This document shows, piece after piece, positions 26,208 to 34,749 of a stretch of DNA of 57,942 nucleotides (position 1 is the first letter of the stretch; each line of letters opens with the position of its first letter). The notes beneath the pieces are model-generated. The model saw nothing but the letters and a program-made list of their open reading frames with translations, did not search any database and had not been told where the DNA came from. Origin of the DNA: Bradyrhizobium sp. Gha. GTDB lineage: Bacteria > Pseudomonadota > Alphaproteobacteria > Rhizobiales > Xanthobacteraceae. Location: assembly GCF_900113735.1 (NCBI RefSeq), contig NZ_FOQM01000048.1, positions 1 through 57,942 on the forward strand. The letters are read 5' to 3'. Position numbers and translations under genes: made by a program.

Positions 26208-27416
26208 CTACGCCTTCGCTTGCGGCTTCCGTTCCGTGAACGGCGACAGCAGCACGGTCGCGACCATGAAGATGACGGAGGCGCCGAACACCCAATGCGG
26301 TGCGCTCTGGTCCATGATCCAACCGAACAGCAGCGGCGAGACGATGCCGCCGAGATTGAAGCCGGTGGAGACGATGCCGAAGGCACGACCGGCGGCACCG
26401 GGAGGCGCCGCATTGCGAACCAGCATGTCCCGCGACGGCGCGATCACGCCGGAGAGGAAGCCTGCGGTCGCCATCGCGGCGGTCAAGGCCCAGCCCGGCA
26501 GCGCGACCAGCGCGATCAGCAGCACGATCGCGGCATTCGCGGCAAAGCAGGCCGCGGCGACATAGCCGTGGCGCTCGGTATGGTCGGCGAGGAACCCGCC
26601 CGCGAGGACGCCCGCAGCGCTGGAGCCGAGGAACGCCGTCAGCGCGAGGTTGGCGGCGGAGTAGGTTGCGCCGTAGCCGCTCATCAGCGCGACCACGCCG
26701 AAATTATTGATGCCGGCCACCGACAGGCTCAGCAGCATGAACAGTGCGGTCAGCGTGATCAGTGCTGGCGTGATGACGGCCTGTTTCGCTGCGTTTGCGT
26801 TTTCAGGCTTTCCCTCGTGCGCGCCGGCATCCGGAATCCTCATCGCCACCAGCAGCAGCGCGACCAGCACGCCGATCGCGCCCGACGCAATGAGGGCACC
26901 TGTCCCGCCGGACAAGGTGACGAGGGTCGCGACGATCGCCGGCGCGACGGCGCCCCCAAAATAGCCGGCAAAGGTGTGGACCGAGAAGGCGCGGCCCATC
27001 CGCGCCTCGTCCATATGCTCGGCGAGGATGGCGTAATCGGCGGGATGATAGACGCTGTTGGCGAGGCCGAGCAGCACGCCGCAGGCGATCAGCGAGGCGT
27101 AGCTGAGATGCAGGCCGAGCATCATCAGCGCGAGCCCGCCGAGCGTCAGTCCGCCGAGCAGGATCTTGCGCGCGCCGAAATGGTCGACGAGATAGCCGGT
27201 CGGCGCCTGCGTCAGCCCGGAGACGACCGCCGACACGGTCAGCGCGAAACCGAGCTCGACATAGCCGACGCCGAGCTGATCTTTCAGGAACGGGAACAGC
27301 ATCGGCAGGACCAGCAGATGGAAATGGCTGACCCAATGCGCGATCGAGATCCCGGTCAGCGTGCGCAGCGCGCTGTCCGCCTTGCCTTGTTGCGGTGCGG
27401 CGAGAACGTCGACCAT
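26208..27416 (-). CDS. MFS transporter (fosmidomycin-resistance-like architecture)
   Basis: Twelve-helix major facilitator, 402 residues from the ATG at 27416 (a TTG at 27449 would add 11). The first helix contains HWVSHFHLLVLPMLFPFLKDQ, and GLTQAPTGYLVDHFGARKIL carries the A-motif between helices 2 and 3. The H-x-x-x-H start and overall pattern resemble Fsr-like efflux carriers, but this is only by eye. It is convergent with the MFS gene at 24805. The 200 bases upstream (27417-27624) hold only fragments of GC-rich repeat and no visible gene. Confidence 0.82.
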   Translation of the reverse strand: MVDVLAAPQQGKADSALRTLTGISIAHWVSHFHLLVLPMLFPFLKDQLGVGYVELGFALTVSAVVSGLTQAPTGYLVDHFGARKILLGGLTLGGLALMMLGLHLSYASLIACGVLLGLANSVYHPADYAILAEHMDEARMGRAFSVHTFAGYFGGAVAPAIVATLVTLSGGTGALIASGAIGVLVALLLVAMRIPDAGAHEGKPENANAAKQAVITPALITLTALFMLLSLSVAGINNFGVVALMSGYGATYSAANLALTAFLGSSAAGVLAGGFLADHTERHGYVAAACFAANAAIVLLIALVALPGWALTAAMATAGFLSGVIAPSRDMLVRNAAPPGAAGRAFGIVSTGFNLGGIVSPLLFGWIMDQSAPHWVFGASVIFMVATVLLSPFTERKPQAKA

Positions 27417-27624
27417 TGCAGTTCCGTTTTGCGTCGTGGAGGCAGGCAAATTATCGAGGGACGGCAGTTATTTGTCCATGAACGCAGGTGCATGGCAGGT
27501 AGCGCGGTCAGGGCGCGGGGCCATCAATAAGGGCTCGAGAGAGCCGCGTAGCACAACTGCGCGCCCTCCCCCTTTTGGGGCAGGGAACGTACCGTTCGTG
27601 TGGCAAGATCACCCTCTCAACACC

Positions 27625-27810
27625 TCACAACGGCTCGTCGTCCGGCCCATAGCGATCACGCTTCGGCGTGGCGATGTCACCGTCTTCGTAATCGTCGTCG
27701 GTGTCGGGTGGCGGCTGGGGCCTTTTCGCTCTGTCGGCCGCGGTCTTCGTCTGCGGCGGTTCGCTCGGCTTGACGGTCTTGCTTCCGATCTTGCTTTCGA
27801 TCTTGGCCAT
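27625..27810 (-). CDS. Small hypothetical acidic/proline-rich protein
   Basis: A 61-residue product (MAKIESKIGSKTVKPSEPPQ and onward) with a lysine- and proline-rich first half and an acidic stretch (DTDDDYEDGD) before a charged tail. It has no signal, membrane segment or known motif and is probably intrinsically disordered. It lies 75 bases after the persulfide dioxygenase gene on the same strand and may be co-transcribed. An in-frame ATG at 27834 would add eight residues. Coding potential is suggested by its non-random composition and position only. Confidence 0.5.
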   Translation of the reverse strand: MAKIESKIGSKTVKPSEPPQTKTAADRAKRPQPPPDTDDDYEDGDIATPKRDRYGPDDEPL

Positions 27811-27885
27811 GGCTGGTCCCGGATGGTGATGCATAATCCGCTTCTAGTCTGAAAACCTGCGCGCTTCCTGACTTATCTCAAGCCT

Positions 27886-28923
27886 TCAGTGCACCACCGG
27901 CCCGCCCGCCTTTTTCCAGGCATCGATGCCGCCGGCGATATGCGCCGTATTGCTGAGCCCGGCCTCCTTGGCGGCGGCAACAGCCATCGCCGAGCGCTCA
28001 CCAAAGGCGCAGAAGAACACGACGCGGCGACCGGTGGCGGCCGCGACCTCGCGCAGCATACCACCCGGCTTGAGGCTTTCCTCGACGCTCGGATAGGGCG
28101 TGTGCAGCGCGCCTTCGAGCATGCCGTGTTTCATTCGCTCATTGGTCTCGCGCAGATCCACCAGCAGCATGTCGGGCCGGCCGAGGATGCGGATCGCGTC
28201 GACCGCGCTGAGCGCACGGCCCTCCTTCTCCAGCTCTTCCTGATGCAGGCCGACATGCATGTTGGCCGGCACCGCCACATCCATCATCTTCGGATTGGGC
28301 AGCTTCAAATTCGCCATCAGCTCGATATATTCGTCGACCGAGCGGACCTGGAGCCGCGGATTGTAGCGCTTCTCCTCGCCGATGGTGGAGACCGTGTCGC
28401 CCTTGTAGTCATGCGCCGGGAACACCATCGTCTCATCGGGCAGCTTGAGCAGCCGGTTGAAAATCGACTCGTATTGTGCGCGCGAAGAACCGTTCTGGAA
28501 ATCGGTGCGTCCGGTGCCGCGGATCAAGAGCGTGTCGCCGGTGAAGACGCGGTCGCCCATCAGATAGGAATAGGAATCGTCGGTGTGGCCCGGCGTATAC
28601 ATCACGTCGAGCGAGAGGCCCTCGATGGTCACCTTGTCGCCGTCGGCGACCCGCATCGCCACCACGTCGGCCTTGGTCTGGTCGCCCATCACCGTCATGC
28701 AATGGGTGCGGTCGCGCAGCTCGCCGAGCCCGGTGACGTGGTCGGCATGCAGATGCGTGTCGACGGCCTTGACCAGCTTGAGGTCGAGCTCGCGCAGCAG
28801 CTGGCAGTAGCGGTCGACCTTCTCCAGCACGGGATCGAGGATCAGCGCCTCGCCGCCGGGGCGGCTGGCCAGGACGTAGCTGTAGGTGCCTGAAACGCTG
28901 TCGAAGAGCTGGCGGAAGATCAT
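27886..28923 (-). CDS. Persulfide dioxygenase-rhodanese fusion (ETHE1-like)
   Basis: The N-terminal metallo-beta-lactamase fold oxidises glutathione persulfide to sulfite and glutathione using one Fe(II). The C-terminal rhodanese domain moves sulfane sulfur, for example between thiosulfate and glutathione. Visible metal residues are H57, H59, D61 and H62 (THLHADH), H113, D130 and H171 (PAHDY). The rhodanese catalytic loop CAFGERS has C305. The 345-residue length fits known fusions. It lies downstream of the sox genes on the same strand, separated by a 309-base spacer holding a palindrome. A role in handling sulfane sulfur made during thiosulfate or sulfide oxidation is likely. Confidence 0.92.
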   Translation of the reverse strand: MIFRQLFDSVSGTYSYVLASRPGGEALILDPVLEKVDRYCQLLRELDLKLVKAVDTHLHADHVTGLGELRDRTHCMTVMGDQTKADVVAMRVADGDKVTIEGLSLDVMYTPGHTDDSYSYLMGDRVFTGDTLLIRGTGRTDFQNGSSRAQYESIFNRLLKLPDETMVFPAHDYKGDTVSTIGEEKRYNPRLQVRSVDEYIELMANLKLPNPKMMDVAVPANMHVGLHQEELEKEGRALSAVDAIRILGRPDMLLVDLRETNERMKHGMLEGALHTPYPSVEESLKPGGMLREVAAATGRRVVFFCAFGERSAMAVAAAKEAGLSNTAHIAGGIDAWKKAGGPVVH

Positions 28924-29070
28924 GGCAGAACCCCGACGTGGAGTGGTTTCGAGGATTCTACTACGCAGGAGGGTGGGAAGAGAAGTAATTCACTGGGTGA
29001 CGAAGAGATTTTAGAAGATTTTATTCCGCAGGGGTGGGTGGCGTTTGGGCAGGTCTTCGCCCCACCCACC

Positions 29071-29176
29071 GCTGTCATCGCCCGCGAAGGCGGGCCATGA
29101 AGTATTCAGAAGCCATAGTGGAACACGGAGAAGCCGCGGCGTACTGGATTCCCCGCTTTTCGCGGGGAATGACAGC
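29071..29176. repeat. Palindromic repeat, family G, in the 28924-29232 spacer
   Basis: The ends GCTGTCAT (29071-29078) and ATGACAGC (29169-29176) are inverse complements, with internal hairpins GCCCGC-GAAG-GCGGGC and CCCCGC-TTTTC-GCGGGG. The rest of the 309-base spacer between the DsrE-like gene and the persulfide dioxygenase gene shows only a GGTGGGTGG/CCACCCACC pair near 29032-29070 and no gene. Confidence 0.75.
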
Positions 29177-29232
29177 GAGTGCGCGGGGGATGACGTGCCT
29201 CCGAACGCAGCGCGGGACTACAGCGGACCTCC

Positions 29233-29688
29233 CTACGGCCTCACCAATGTGTACCCATTCTCGGCCAGAAACAGGATCTGCCCGACGCCCACCTGCACGG
29301 GTGTCGCCGCGGGGATGAAATCCGGCCGCTTGCCCGTCTCTCGCGCGATCGTATCCACTGTGTTGAGGCAGATGTCGAAGCGCACGCCCTGTGCGATCAG
29401 GCTTTCGACCTGTTTGCGGCGCTCGTTGCCCGACAGCAGCAGATCGATGCCGGGACCGAAGGCGACGACCTCCACCGCGATCTTGTCGGGGTCATAGGCC
29501 TTCAGGAGATTGTTGGCGACGCTGAGCACCAGGGCCTGCTTCCTGGCATCGCCGTCGGAGAGCTGCAGCACGATCTTGTGCTCGGCGAACGGTTTGTCCT
29601 GCAGCGCCACCTGCTGCGCAAACGCGAGCGGCGCCGCCGCCCAGGCGAGCAGTGCCACCAGCATCGTGCGAAAGACTTGCGAGCGCAT
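29233..29688 (-). CDS. Periplasmic DsrE-like protein of the sox cluster
   Basis: A 151-residue protein with a signal peptide (MRSQVFRTMLVALLAWAAAP, cleavage near AFAQ) and a DsrE/DsrF-like fold: KIVLQLSDGDARKQALVLSV, then VEVVAFGPGIDLLL, and a late Cys in RFDICLNTVD. DsrE-type proteins carry or transfer sulfur on cysteine, and exported versions are common in sox clusters. The ATG lies three bases after the soxB stop, and its ribosome site AGGATAGGAT overlaps that stop, so it is translationally coupled to soxB. Confidence 0.83.
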   Translation of the reverse strand: MRSQVFRTMLVALLAWAAAPLAFAQQVALQDKPFAEHKIVLQLSDGDARKQALVLSVANNLLKAYDPDKIAVEVVAFGPGIDLLLSGNERRKQVESLIAQGVRFDICLNTVDTIARETGKRPDFIPAATPVQVGVGQILFLAENGYTLVRP

Positions 29689-29691
29689 ATC

Positions 29692-31437
29692 CTATCCTGC
29701 AATGCCCGGGTTGCCGTCCACACCCTTCAGCGTGACGCCGGCGCCGAGGCGCTCCTGAAACATCCGGCCCGATCGCAGATATCTGCCGACCACGTCCCAC
29801 ACCGGCGCGCCCTGCTGGCCGTTCACCGAGGCCCAGCCCGCGACCTTGTAGTGATGGCTTGCCGAGATCGCCCTGCCGTTGTCGAGCTTGAGTTCGGAGA
29901 TGCGGCTGCCCATGGTGTTCGCAGGCGCGCAGGTGTAGCTCAGTCCACCCGCGCGGACCATGTCGCCGCCCTGCTGATAATAGGGATCGGTATTGAAGAG
30001 ATTGTCGCAGACGTCTTCCAGCACATCCTTGATTTGCGCGCCGGTCATCTCCTGCACGTAGGTCTCGGGATAGGTGATCGCAGTTTCCGCGAGCACATCT
30101 TCCATGGTGATGGGCTGGCCGGACAAGGCGGTGAGCCCCCAGCGGAAGCCCGGCGACAGCGCGATCTCGGCGTTGAGCTCAGTGCGCAACGCAGTGCAGA
30201 TCAACTCGTCGACAGGGCCGGCGAAATTGTCGCGGCGATAGAGCAGGCGGTCGGGCGTTGCGATCTTCTCAGACCAGTCGGTCACAACAGGCGCGCGCAG
30301 CTTTCCGATCAGCTCGGCCATGGCGGGATCGGGCTTCAGCAGCTCGGAATAGACGGGCAGCAGATGATATCTGACGTCGCCGACCTTGCCCTTGTCGAGT
30401 GCGAGGTCGAGCACAGCTAAGAATTTCCCGTTCGAGCCGGCATTGGTGACGAGCGTCGTGCCGCCGGCGTTCTTCATCGGGATGGGCTGCGGCACGGCGT
30501 CATGGGTGTGGCCGCCGAGAATGACGTCGATGCCGGTGACGCGGGTTGCGAGCTTGAGGTCGACGTCCATGCCGTTGTGCGACAGCAGGATCACCGCGTC
30601 GACCTTGTCGGTGCCGCGCAAGGCGTCGACATGCTTCTGCAGCTCCTCCTCGCGTATGCCAAAGGTCCAGTCCGGCGTGAACCGCTTGGGATGCGCGATC
30701 GGCACGTAAGGGAAAGCCTGGCCGATGACCGCGACGCGATGGCCACTGAGCTCTTTGATGATCGACGGCTTGAACACGCGCCCGCTCGCCTTGTCGAAGG
30801 CGGGGGAGTCGTTGAACGCGGCTTCCTCGGTCAGGAAGACGTTCTGCGCCAGAAACTCGCCCTTGAAGTGCTCGAGATTGTCGCGCAGCGCCTGCTCGCC
30901 ATAGGTGAATTCCCAATGCCCCGTCATGGCCTCGATGCCGAGCAGATTGGCGACCTCCACCATGTCGCGACCCTGCAAGGTGTTGGCAAGCCCCGTGCCC
31001 TGCCAGAGGTCGCCACCGTCGACCAGCATGGCATGCTTGTCGCCGACATCAGCGCGCAGGCGGTCGATCAGTGTCTTCAGATGGGCGAAGCCACCGAGCT
31101 TGCCGAACCGGCCGGCGGACTTCTCGAACTCGACCGAGGTGAAAGCATAGGCATCGGCGCTGTCGGGCCGGATGCCGAAGCGCTCCAGGAACGCGCGCGC
31201 GACCAGATGCGGCGGCCGTCCCGACATCTCGCCGATGCCGATATTGACGCTGGGCTCGCGGAAATAGACCGGGTTGAGCTGCGCATGAGTGTCGGTGGTG
31301 TGCAGGATCCGCGCGTTGCCGAAGCGCTCGATGTCGTAGATGCTGGCGGCTTCAGCGCCGCGCGCACGCCGCGGCAGGCCGAGCGAGGCGGCGACAGCGG
31401 CGGTACTCTTCAGGAAATCGCGGCGGCGGATCGCCAT
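29692..31437 (-). CDS. soxB: SoxB thiosulfohydrolase
   Basis: SoxB hydrolyses the sulfonate from the SoxY-bound thiosulfate adduct in the periplasm, releasing sulfate. The 581-residue product begins with a Tat signal (MAIRRRDFLKSTAAVAASLG). The dimanganese site motifs of the calcineurin-like domain are visible: DTHAQL, DGGDLWQGTG, GHWEFTYG (the SoxB form of the NHE motif), HNGMD and GGHTHD. A C-terminal 5'-nucleotidase-like domain follows from about residue 380. The ATG at 31437 has GGAGA 8 bases upstream; the longer frame enters the preceding gene. Confidence 0.96.
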   Translation of the reverse strand: MAIRRRDFLKSTAAVAASLGLPRRARGAEAASIYDIERFGNARILHTTDTHAQLNPVYFREPSVNIGIGEMSGRPPHLVARAFLERFGIRPDSADAYAFTSVEFEKSAGRFGKLGGFAHLKTLIDRLRADVGDKHAMLVDGGDLWQGTGLANTLQGRDMVEVANLLGIEAMTGHWEFTYGEQALRDNLEHFKGEFLAQNVFLTEEAAFNDSPAFDKASGRVFKPSIIKELSGHRVAVIGQAFPYVPIAHPKRFTPDWTFGIREEELQKHVDALRGTDKVDAVILLSHNGMDVDLKLATRVTGIDVILGGHTHDAVPQPIPMKNAGGTTLVTNAGSNGKFLAVLDLALDKGKVGDVRYHLLPVYSELLKPDPAMAELIGKLRAPVVTDWSEKIATPDRLLYRRDNFAGPVDELICTALRTELNAEIALSPGFRWGLTALSGQPITMEDVLAETAITYPETYVQEMTGAQIKDVLEDVCDNLFNTDPYYQQGGDMVRAGGLSYTCAPANTMGSRISELKLDNGRAISASHHYKVAGWASVNGQQGAPVWDVVGRYLRSGRMFQERLGAGVTLKGVDGNPGIAG

Positions 31438-31483
31438 CACACATTCTCCGCGCCGGTTCTCGGCAGTTCCACTGGGCGCTAGT

Positions 31484-31801
31484 CTAGCGGATTTCCATTG
31501 CCTTCCAGGCTTCTTTTTCGGAGGTCGCCTGGACAATCGACGCCTTTGCCAGTGCTTCGGCTTCCTTTGCCGCAGCCACGGCGCCGTCGAAATCGCCGCC
31601 ATCGCCCGCCTTCTTGGCAGCCGCCAGCGTCGAGACGGTCGTGGTCCACTGGTTGCGCATGCCTGACGCCTCCTTGGAGGCTACCTCCGCGGCGGCATAG
31701 GCAGCCTTGTAGTCTGCTTCATTTGCCGCGCGCGCTGGTGGCGCGAGGCTCGAGAGAAGCAACATGGCCAGGACGAGTGACCGCTGCATGGCCGCGCTCA
31801 T
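31484..31801 (-). CDS. Probable SoxXA-binding protein (SoxK/SAXB-like)
   Basis: Small exported protein, 105 residues, with a signal peptide (MQRSLVLAMLLLSSLAPPAR core). The mature part is helical and rich in Ala, Lys and Glu (ADYKAAYAAAEVASKEA; AVAAAKEAEALAKASI). In several sox clusters a small Ala/Lys-rich protein encoded next to soxA binds SoxXA and forms part of its c-type cytochrome complex. Length, signal, composition and position all fit. Its ATG overlaps the soxA stop (ATGA). No enzymatic motif is seen; the identification is from context plus composition. Confidence 0.65.
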   Translation of the reverse strand: MSAAMQRSLVLAMLLLSSLAPPARAANEADYKAAYAAAEVASKEASGMRNQWTTTVSTLAAAKKAGDGGDFDGAVAAAKEAEALAKASIVQATSEKEAWKAMEIR

Positions 31802-32661
31802 GGACGTGCCCCTGGGCCTGAGATCGGCAGGCCGTTGGCGACGTAGGACAGGAAATATTCGACGTCGCGATATTCGTCCGCCTGCGGCTCCAGCGGAACC
31901 GCCCGGGTCTGGCTGTTGCAGGTGATGAAGCGGCGGCTGATGGTGCCCATGCCGCTCCATTCGGAGCGATAGATCGGCATCGCGTTGAGGATTCCGAGTG
32001 CCGGCGCCAGGATCTCGGCGCGGATGCGCTCGCCCGGGCTCTGGACATGGCAGCTCGCACAGGAGAAGTTCAGCTGGCCGCGGCGGGTGTAGAAATAGCG
32101 CTTGCCGTTCTCGAACGCTTCGAGCGCGCGAGGATCATCGGGGATCTTGATGTCCATCGGCTTGCCGCGCGAGGTGAAGGCCATGTACGCGGTGAGCGAG
32201 GCCATCTCGTCCTTGACGTAGGAGTAGGGCGCTTCGCCATTGGCCTCGCGGCAGCGGTTGAGCGCGAGCTCCAGCGTGACGACCTTGCCTTCTTTCGTAT
32301 CGAAATAAGGATAGTTCTGGCGAATGCCGATGCCGCCGTTCGGGAAGCAGTCGGCGTAGGTCTTGCCGTTCTTGAACGGCGTCGCAAACATCTCCTTTCC
32401 GGCGTCGAGCGAGAACTCGTAAGGCGGGAATTCTTCCTTCTCCTGCCACTGCCGCTTCATGTCCTCGTTCATGGAATAAGGACCGTTGACGAAATCGTCG
32501 TGCTTCACATCGGGAAACTTCTTGAAGAAGAACTTCTGGAACGCCTTGGCGTCAGCTGCGGGATCGACCTTGTCGGCCGCGCTCACGCTGGGAACGGCGA
32601 GTGCAAACGCGACGAGCGCGGCGCCCAACGAACCACGCAGGAGGGAGATACTGGCTTTCAT
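31798..32661 (-). CDS. soxA: SoxA, monoheme c-type cytochrome
   Basis: SoxA with SoxX joins thiosulfate to the cysteine of SoxY in an oxidative step. The 287-residue precursor has a signal peptide (cleavage near VSAAD). Only one heme site is present, CASCH at residues 201-205. C248 (RRFITC) is the likely active-site cysteine ligand, and C105 and C137 occupy the positions where diheme SoxA proteins carry the N-terminal heme and monoheme ones a disulfide. The ATG at 32661 shares a base with the soxZ stop. Confidence 0.95.
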   Translation of the reverse strand: MKASISLLRGSLGAALVAFALAVPSVSAADKVDPAADAKAFQKFFFKKFPDVKHDDFVNGPYSMNEDMKRQWQEKEEFPPYEFSLDAGKEMFATPFKNGKTYADCFPNGGIGIRQNYPYFDTKEGKVVTLELALNRCREANGEAPYSYVKDEMASLTAYMAFTSRGKPMDIKIPDDPRALEAFENGKRYFYTRRGQLNFSCASCHVQSPGERIRAEILAPALGILNAMPIYRSEWSGMGTISRRFITCNSQTRAVPLEPQADEYRDVEYFLSYVANGLPISGPGARP

Positions 32662-32972
32662 CACGCAATCTTCGCCGTGATCTCGTCGGAGCCGCCCTTG
32701 TTGTCGGTCCAGGAGATCTTGAGGTCGTCGCCCTTCTTGCCGCCCTTGAAGCTGAACTTGACGTACGGGTCCTTGGAGACGGCCGGGCCCCAATCGGCGA
32801 CGAAGACCTCCTTGCCGTTACAGGCGAACTTCAGCTCCTGGATGAAATGCGGCGGGATCAGCTCGCCCTTGGCGTCCTTGACGAAGCCGGAATCCATGGG
32901 GTGCTGGATCAGCGCCTGCACCTCGGTGATATCGCCGTTGGCGGTGGCGCGGACGCGAATGCTGGATGCCAT
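32661..32972 (-). CDS. soxZ: SoxZ, partner of the sulfur-carrier protein
   Basis: SoxZ forms the SoxYZ carrier with SoxY in the periplasm and travels with it, having no export signal of its own. The 103-residue protein has the family pattern (MASSIRVRATANGDITEVQ, then HPMDSGF, KFACNGKEVF and DPYVKFSFKGGKKGD). An excellent AGGAGA site precedes the ATG at 32972. It lies ten bases after soxY. Confidence 0.95.
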   Translation of the reverse strand: MASSIRVRATANGDITEVQALIQHPMDSGFVKDAKGELIPPHFIQELKFACNGKEVFVADWGPAVSKDPYVKFSFKGGKKGDDLKISWTDNKGGSDEITAKIA

Positions 32973-32982
32973 TTCGATTCTC

Positions 32983-33468
32983 CTAGCCGCCGCAGCCACC
33001 GACGGTGACTTTGACTTCCTTGGTCGCGCTGAAGAGCTTGCCGTCGGCCTCGACGATTGCGACCACGTTGGTGGTCTTGGCCATCTTCAGGCGATTGGCG
33101 ATGCTGGGCATCGTACCGTCGGGAATCCTGTAGCTCGCCGCGAGCGCGTTCGGGTTTTCGGCGACGAAGAACGAGATCGAGGTGACCTTGTCCAGCGTCG
33201 TCGTCACCGAGATCGGCACCACCGCGCCGTTCTCGGCGATCTCGGGCGCATCGAGCTTCACCTTCTCGGAGGGCTCCGCGGTCTTGCCGTAGAGCGCCTT
33301 GATCGCGTCGGCCTCGCTCTTTTGCTTGAACGCGTCCTCCGGGTATTTGTCATTGGCCGCGGCGCGCGCCGGCGCGAATGCGAGATTGCCGAGGCCGAAC
33401 AGCACGACCGAGGCTGTGCCCTGAAGGATGAGGCGCCGCGTCGGGTGAGGGCCGGTGGTCGTGGTCAT
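32983..33468 (-). CDS. soxY: SoxY, thiosulfate carrier protein
   Basis: SoxY holds sulfur intermediates on the cysteine of its C-terminal swinging arm, here VGGCGG at the very end of the 161-residue precursor. A Tat-type signal is visible (PTRRLILQGTASVV, cleavage near ARAA), allowing co-export of folded SoxZ. AGGAGA precedes the ATG at 33468. Activity of SoxYZ depends on keeping this cysteine reduced; the thioredoxin and CcdA genes at 46855-48149 are possible but unproven helpers. Confidence 0.95.
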   Translation of the reverse strand: MTTTTGPHPTRRLILQGTASVVLFGLGNLAFAPARAAANDKYPEDAFKQKSEADAIKALYGKTAEPSEKVKLDAPEIAENGAVVPISVTTTLDKVTSISFFVAENPNALAASYRIPDGTMPSIANRLKMAKTTNVVAIVEADGKLFSATKEVKVTVGGCGG

Positions 33469-33490
33469 CAAAGGTCTCCTTGGCCCACCG

Positions 33491-33883
33491 TTACAGCGTT
33501 TGCAGGAAATCAACGATCGCGTTGATCTCCCGTTCGGTGAGAATCCGGTTGCGACCGAACGGCGGCATCATGGTCTGCGGGTTGCGCTTGGTCTCATCGG
33601 TCAGGATCGCGACCAGATCGTTACGGTCGGGATACCTGGCCTTGAGGTCCTTCAGCTCGGGCCCGATCGTGCCCGGCAAATCGCCGCCCTTGATGACATG
33701 GCAGGTCAGGCAATTGCCCTTGCCGCGGTCGAAGGCGAGCTTCTCGCCCTCGGCGACGGTGGATTGCGCGCATGCCGGGCCCGTGGCGAGGTCCGTGAGG
33801 ACGACCAGCGCGAGGAGCAGGGCGGGCTTGCGAGGAAAGGCGGTCAAGGCGTCGTTCCGAGGCTTGTGACGTCTGGAAAACAT
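33491..33883 (-). CDS. soxX: SoxX, monoheme cytochrome c
   Basis: Electron-accepting partner of SoxA. The product has one heme motif, CLTCH, within GKGNCLTCHVIKGGDLPGTIGP, and a distal Met in MMPPFG. The C-terminal helix ILTEREINAIVDFLQTL is typical of SoxX. The start is uncertain: ATG at 33883 gives 130 residues with a signal peptide, while ATGs at 33907 and 33961 are in frame and none has a clear ribosome site. It is the first gene of the sox run, divergent from the methyltransferase gene at 34070, so the sox promoter should lie in roughly 33884-34069. Confidence 0.9.
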   Translation of the reverse strand: MFSRRHKPRNDALTAFPRKPALLLALVVLTDLATGPACAQSTVAEGEKLAFDRGKGNCLTCHVIKGGDLPGTIGPELKDLKARYPDRNDLVAILTDETKRNPQTMMPPFGRNRILTEREINAIVDFLQTL

Positions 33884-34069
33884 GGTGTTCAAAAGCACAA
33901 AGGACATGCCCTGACAATCAAGACTATGCAGCCCGCAAAATGCCGTTAATATCTTCCGCATTGCAACTGAAGTGAAGGATCGTTCATCAAGCCGGCCTTG
34001 TCAGGCAAGGTCCGGGGCGTTTGGCCCTTGTTGCGTTTTCGTCTGCTTTCTCATTTCCGGGGACACCAT

Positions 34070-34744
34070 TTGGCTGAATATGTCGTTGAATTTGGCAGGG
34101 ACGGCGGGAGGGTCGAATCCGACGGCCGTCTGGATGCGCCGGCTTTCCATCGCAATCACGTCCCGCTCTGGGCCGCGCTCGAGAGGCATCTCGCCGGGCG
34201 GACAGGCGACGTGGTCGAGGTCGGCAGTGGAACCGGCCAGCACGTGGTCCATTTCGCCCGCCATACGCCCGCTCTCGTCTGGTGGCCGAGCGACCTCAAC
34301 CAGCGCCATGTGAAGAGCATCGAGGCCTGGCGCCTGCATTCGGGCCTGCCCAACATCCGCTCGCCGTTGCGGATCGATCTCTCTGATCCGGACTGGTGCC
34401 CGGAGATGAAGAAAGGGCAGGGGCCGAACAATCTTGCCGCCGTGTTCTGCGCCAATGTCATTCACATTGCGCCCTGGACCGTGGCCGAAGGCCTGTTCGC
34501 CGGCGCCGGCCGGTATCTGCGCGCCGATGGCCAGCTGTTCCTCTACGGCCCGTTCAAGCGCGACGGCAAGCACACGGCCCTGAGCAACGCCGTGTTCGAC
34601 ACCTCGCTGCGCGAAGGCAATTCCGATTGGGGCGTGCGCGACGTCGGCGATGTCGAGGCACTCGCGCGCGGCGTGGGTCTTCGTCTCGTCGATACGATCG
34701 AGATGCCCGCGAACAATCTGACGCTGGTGTTCGCGCGCGGGTGA
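34070..34744 (+). CDS. DUF938 family SAM-dependent methyltransferase-like protein
   Basis: A 224-residue Rossmann-type protein of unknown target. The DUF938 opening is recognisable (DGRLDAPAFHRNHVPLWAAL), followed by the SAM-binding VVEVGSGTGQHVVHFAR, WWPSDLN and FCANVIHIAPW. I use the TTG at 34070 because GGGGA lies 7 bases before it and the length then matches the family; no better ATG exists in frame. It ends five bases before the stop of the convergent peptidase gene. Confidence 0.82.
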   Translation: MAEYVVEFGRDGGRVESDGRLDAPAFHRNHVPLWAALERHLAGRTGDVVEVGSGTGQHVVHFARHTPALVWWPSDLNQRHVKSIEAWRLHSGLPNIRSPLRIDLSDPDWCPEMKKGQGPNNLAAVFCANVIHIAPWTVAEGLFAGAGRYLRADGQLFLYGPFKRDGKHTALSNAVFDTSLREGNSDWGVRDVGDVEALARGVGLRLVDTIEMPANNLTLVFARG

Positions 34745-34749
34745 GGCCA

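Noticed and set aside
27886..33883. soxCD genes within the sulfur block
   Set aside because: No molybdopterin sulfite-dehydrogenase-like frame or diheme cytochrome partner is present on either strand here.
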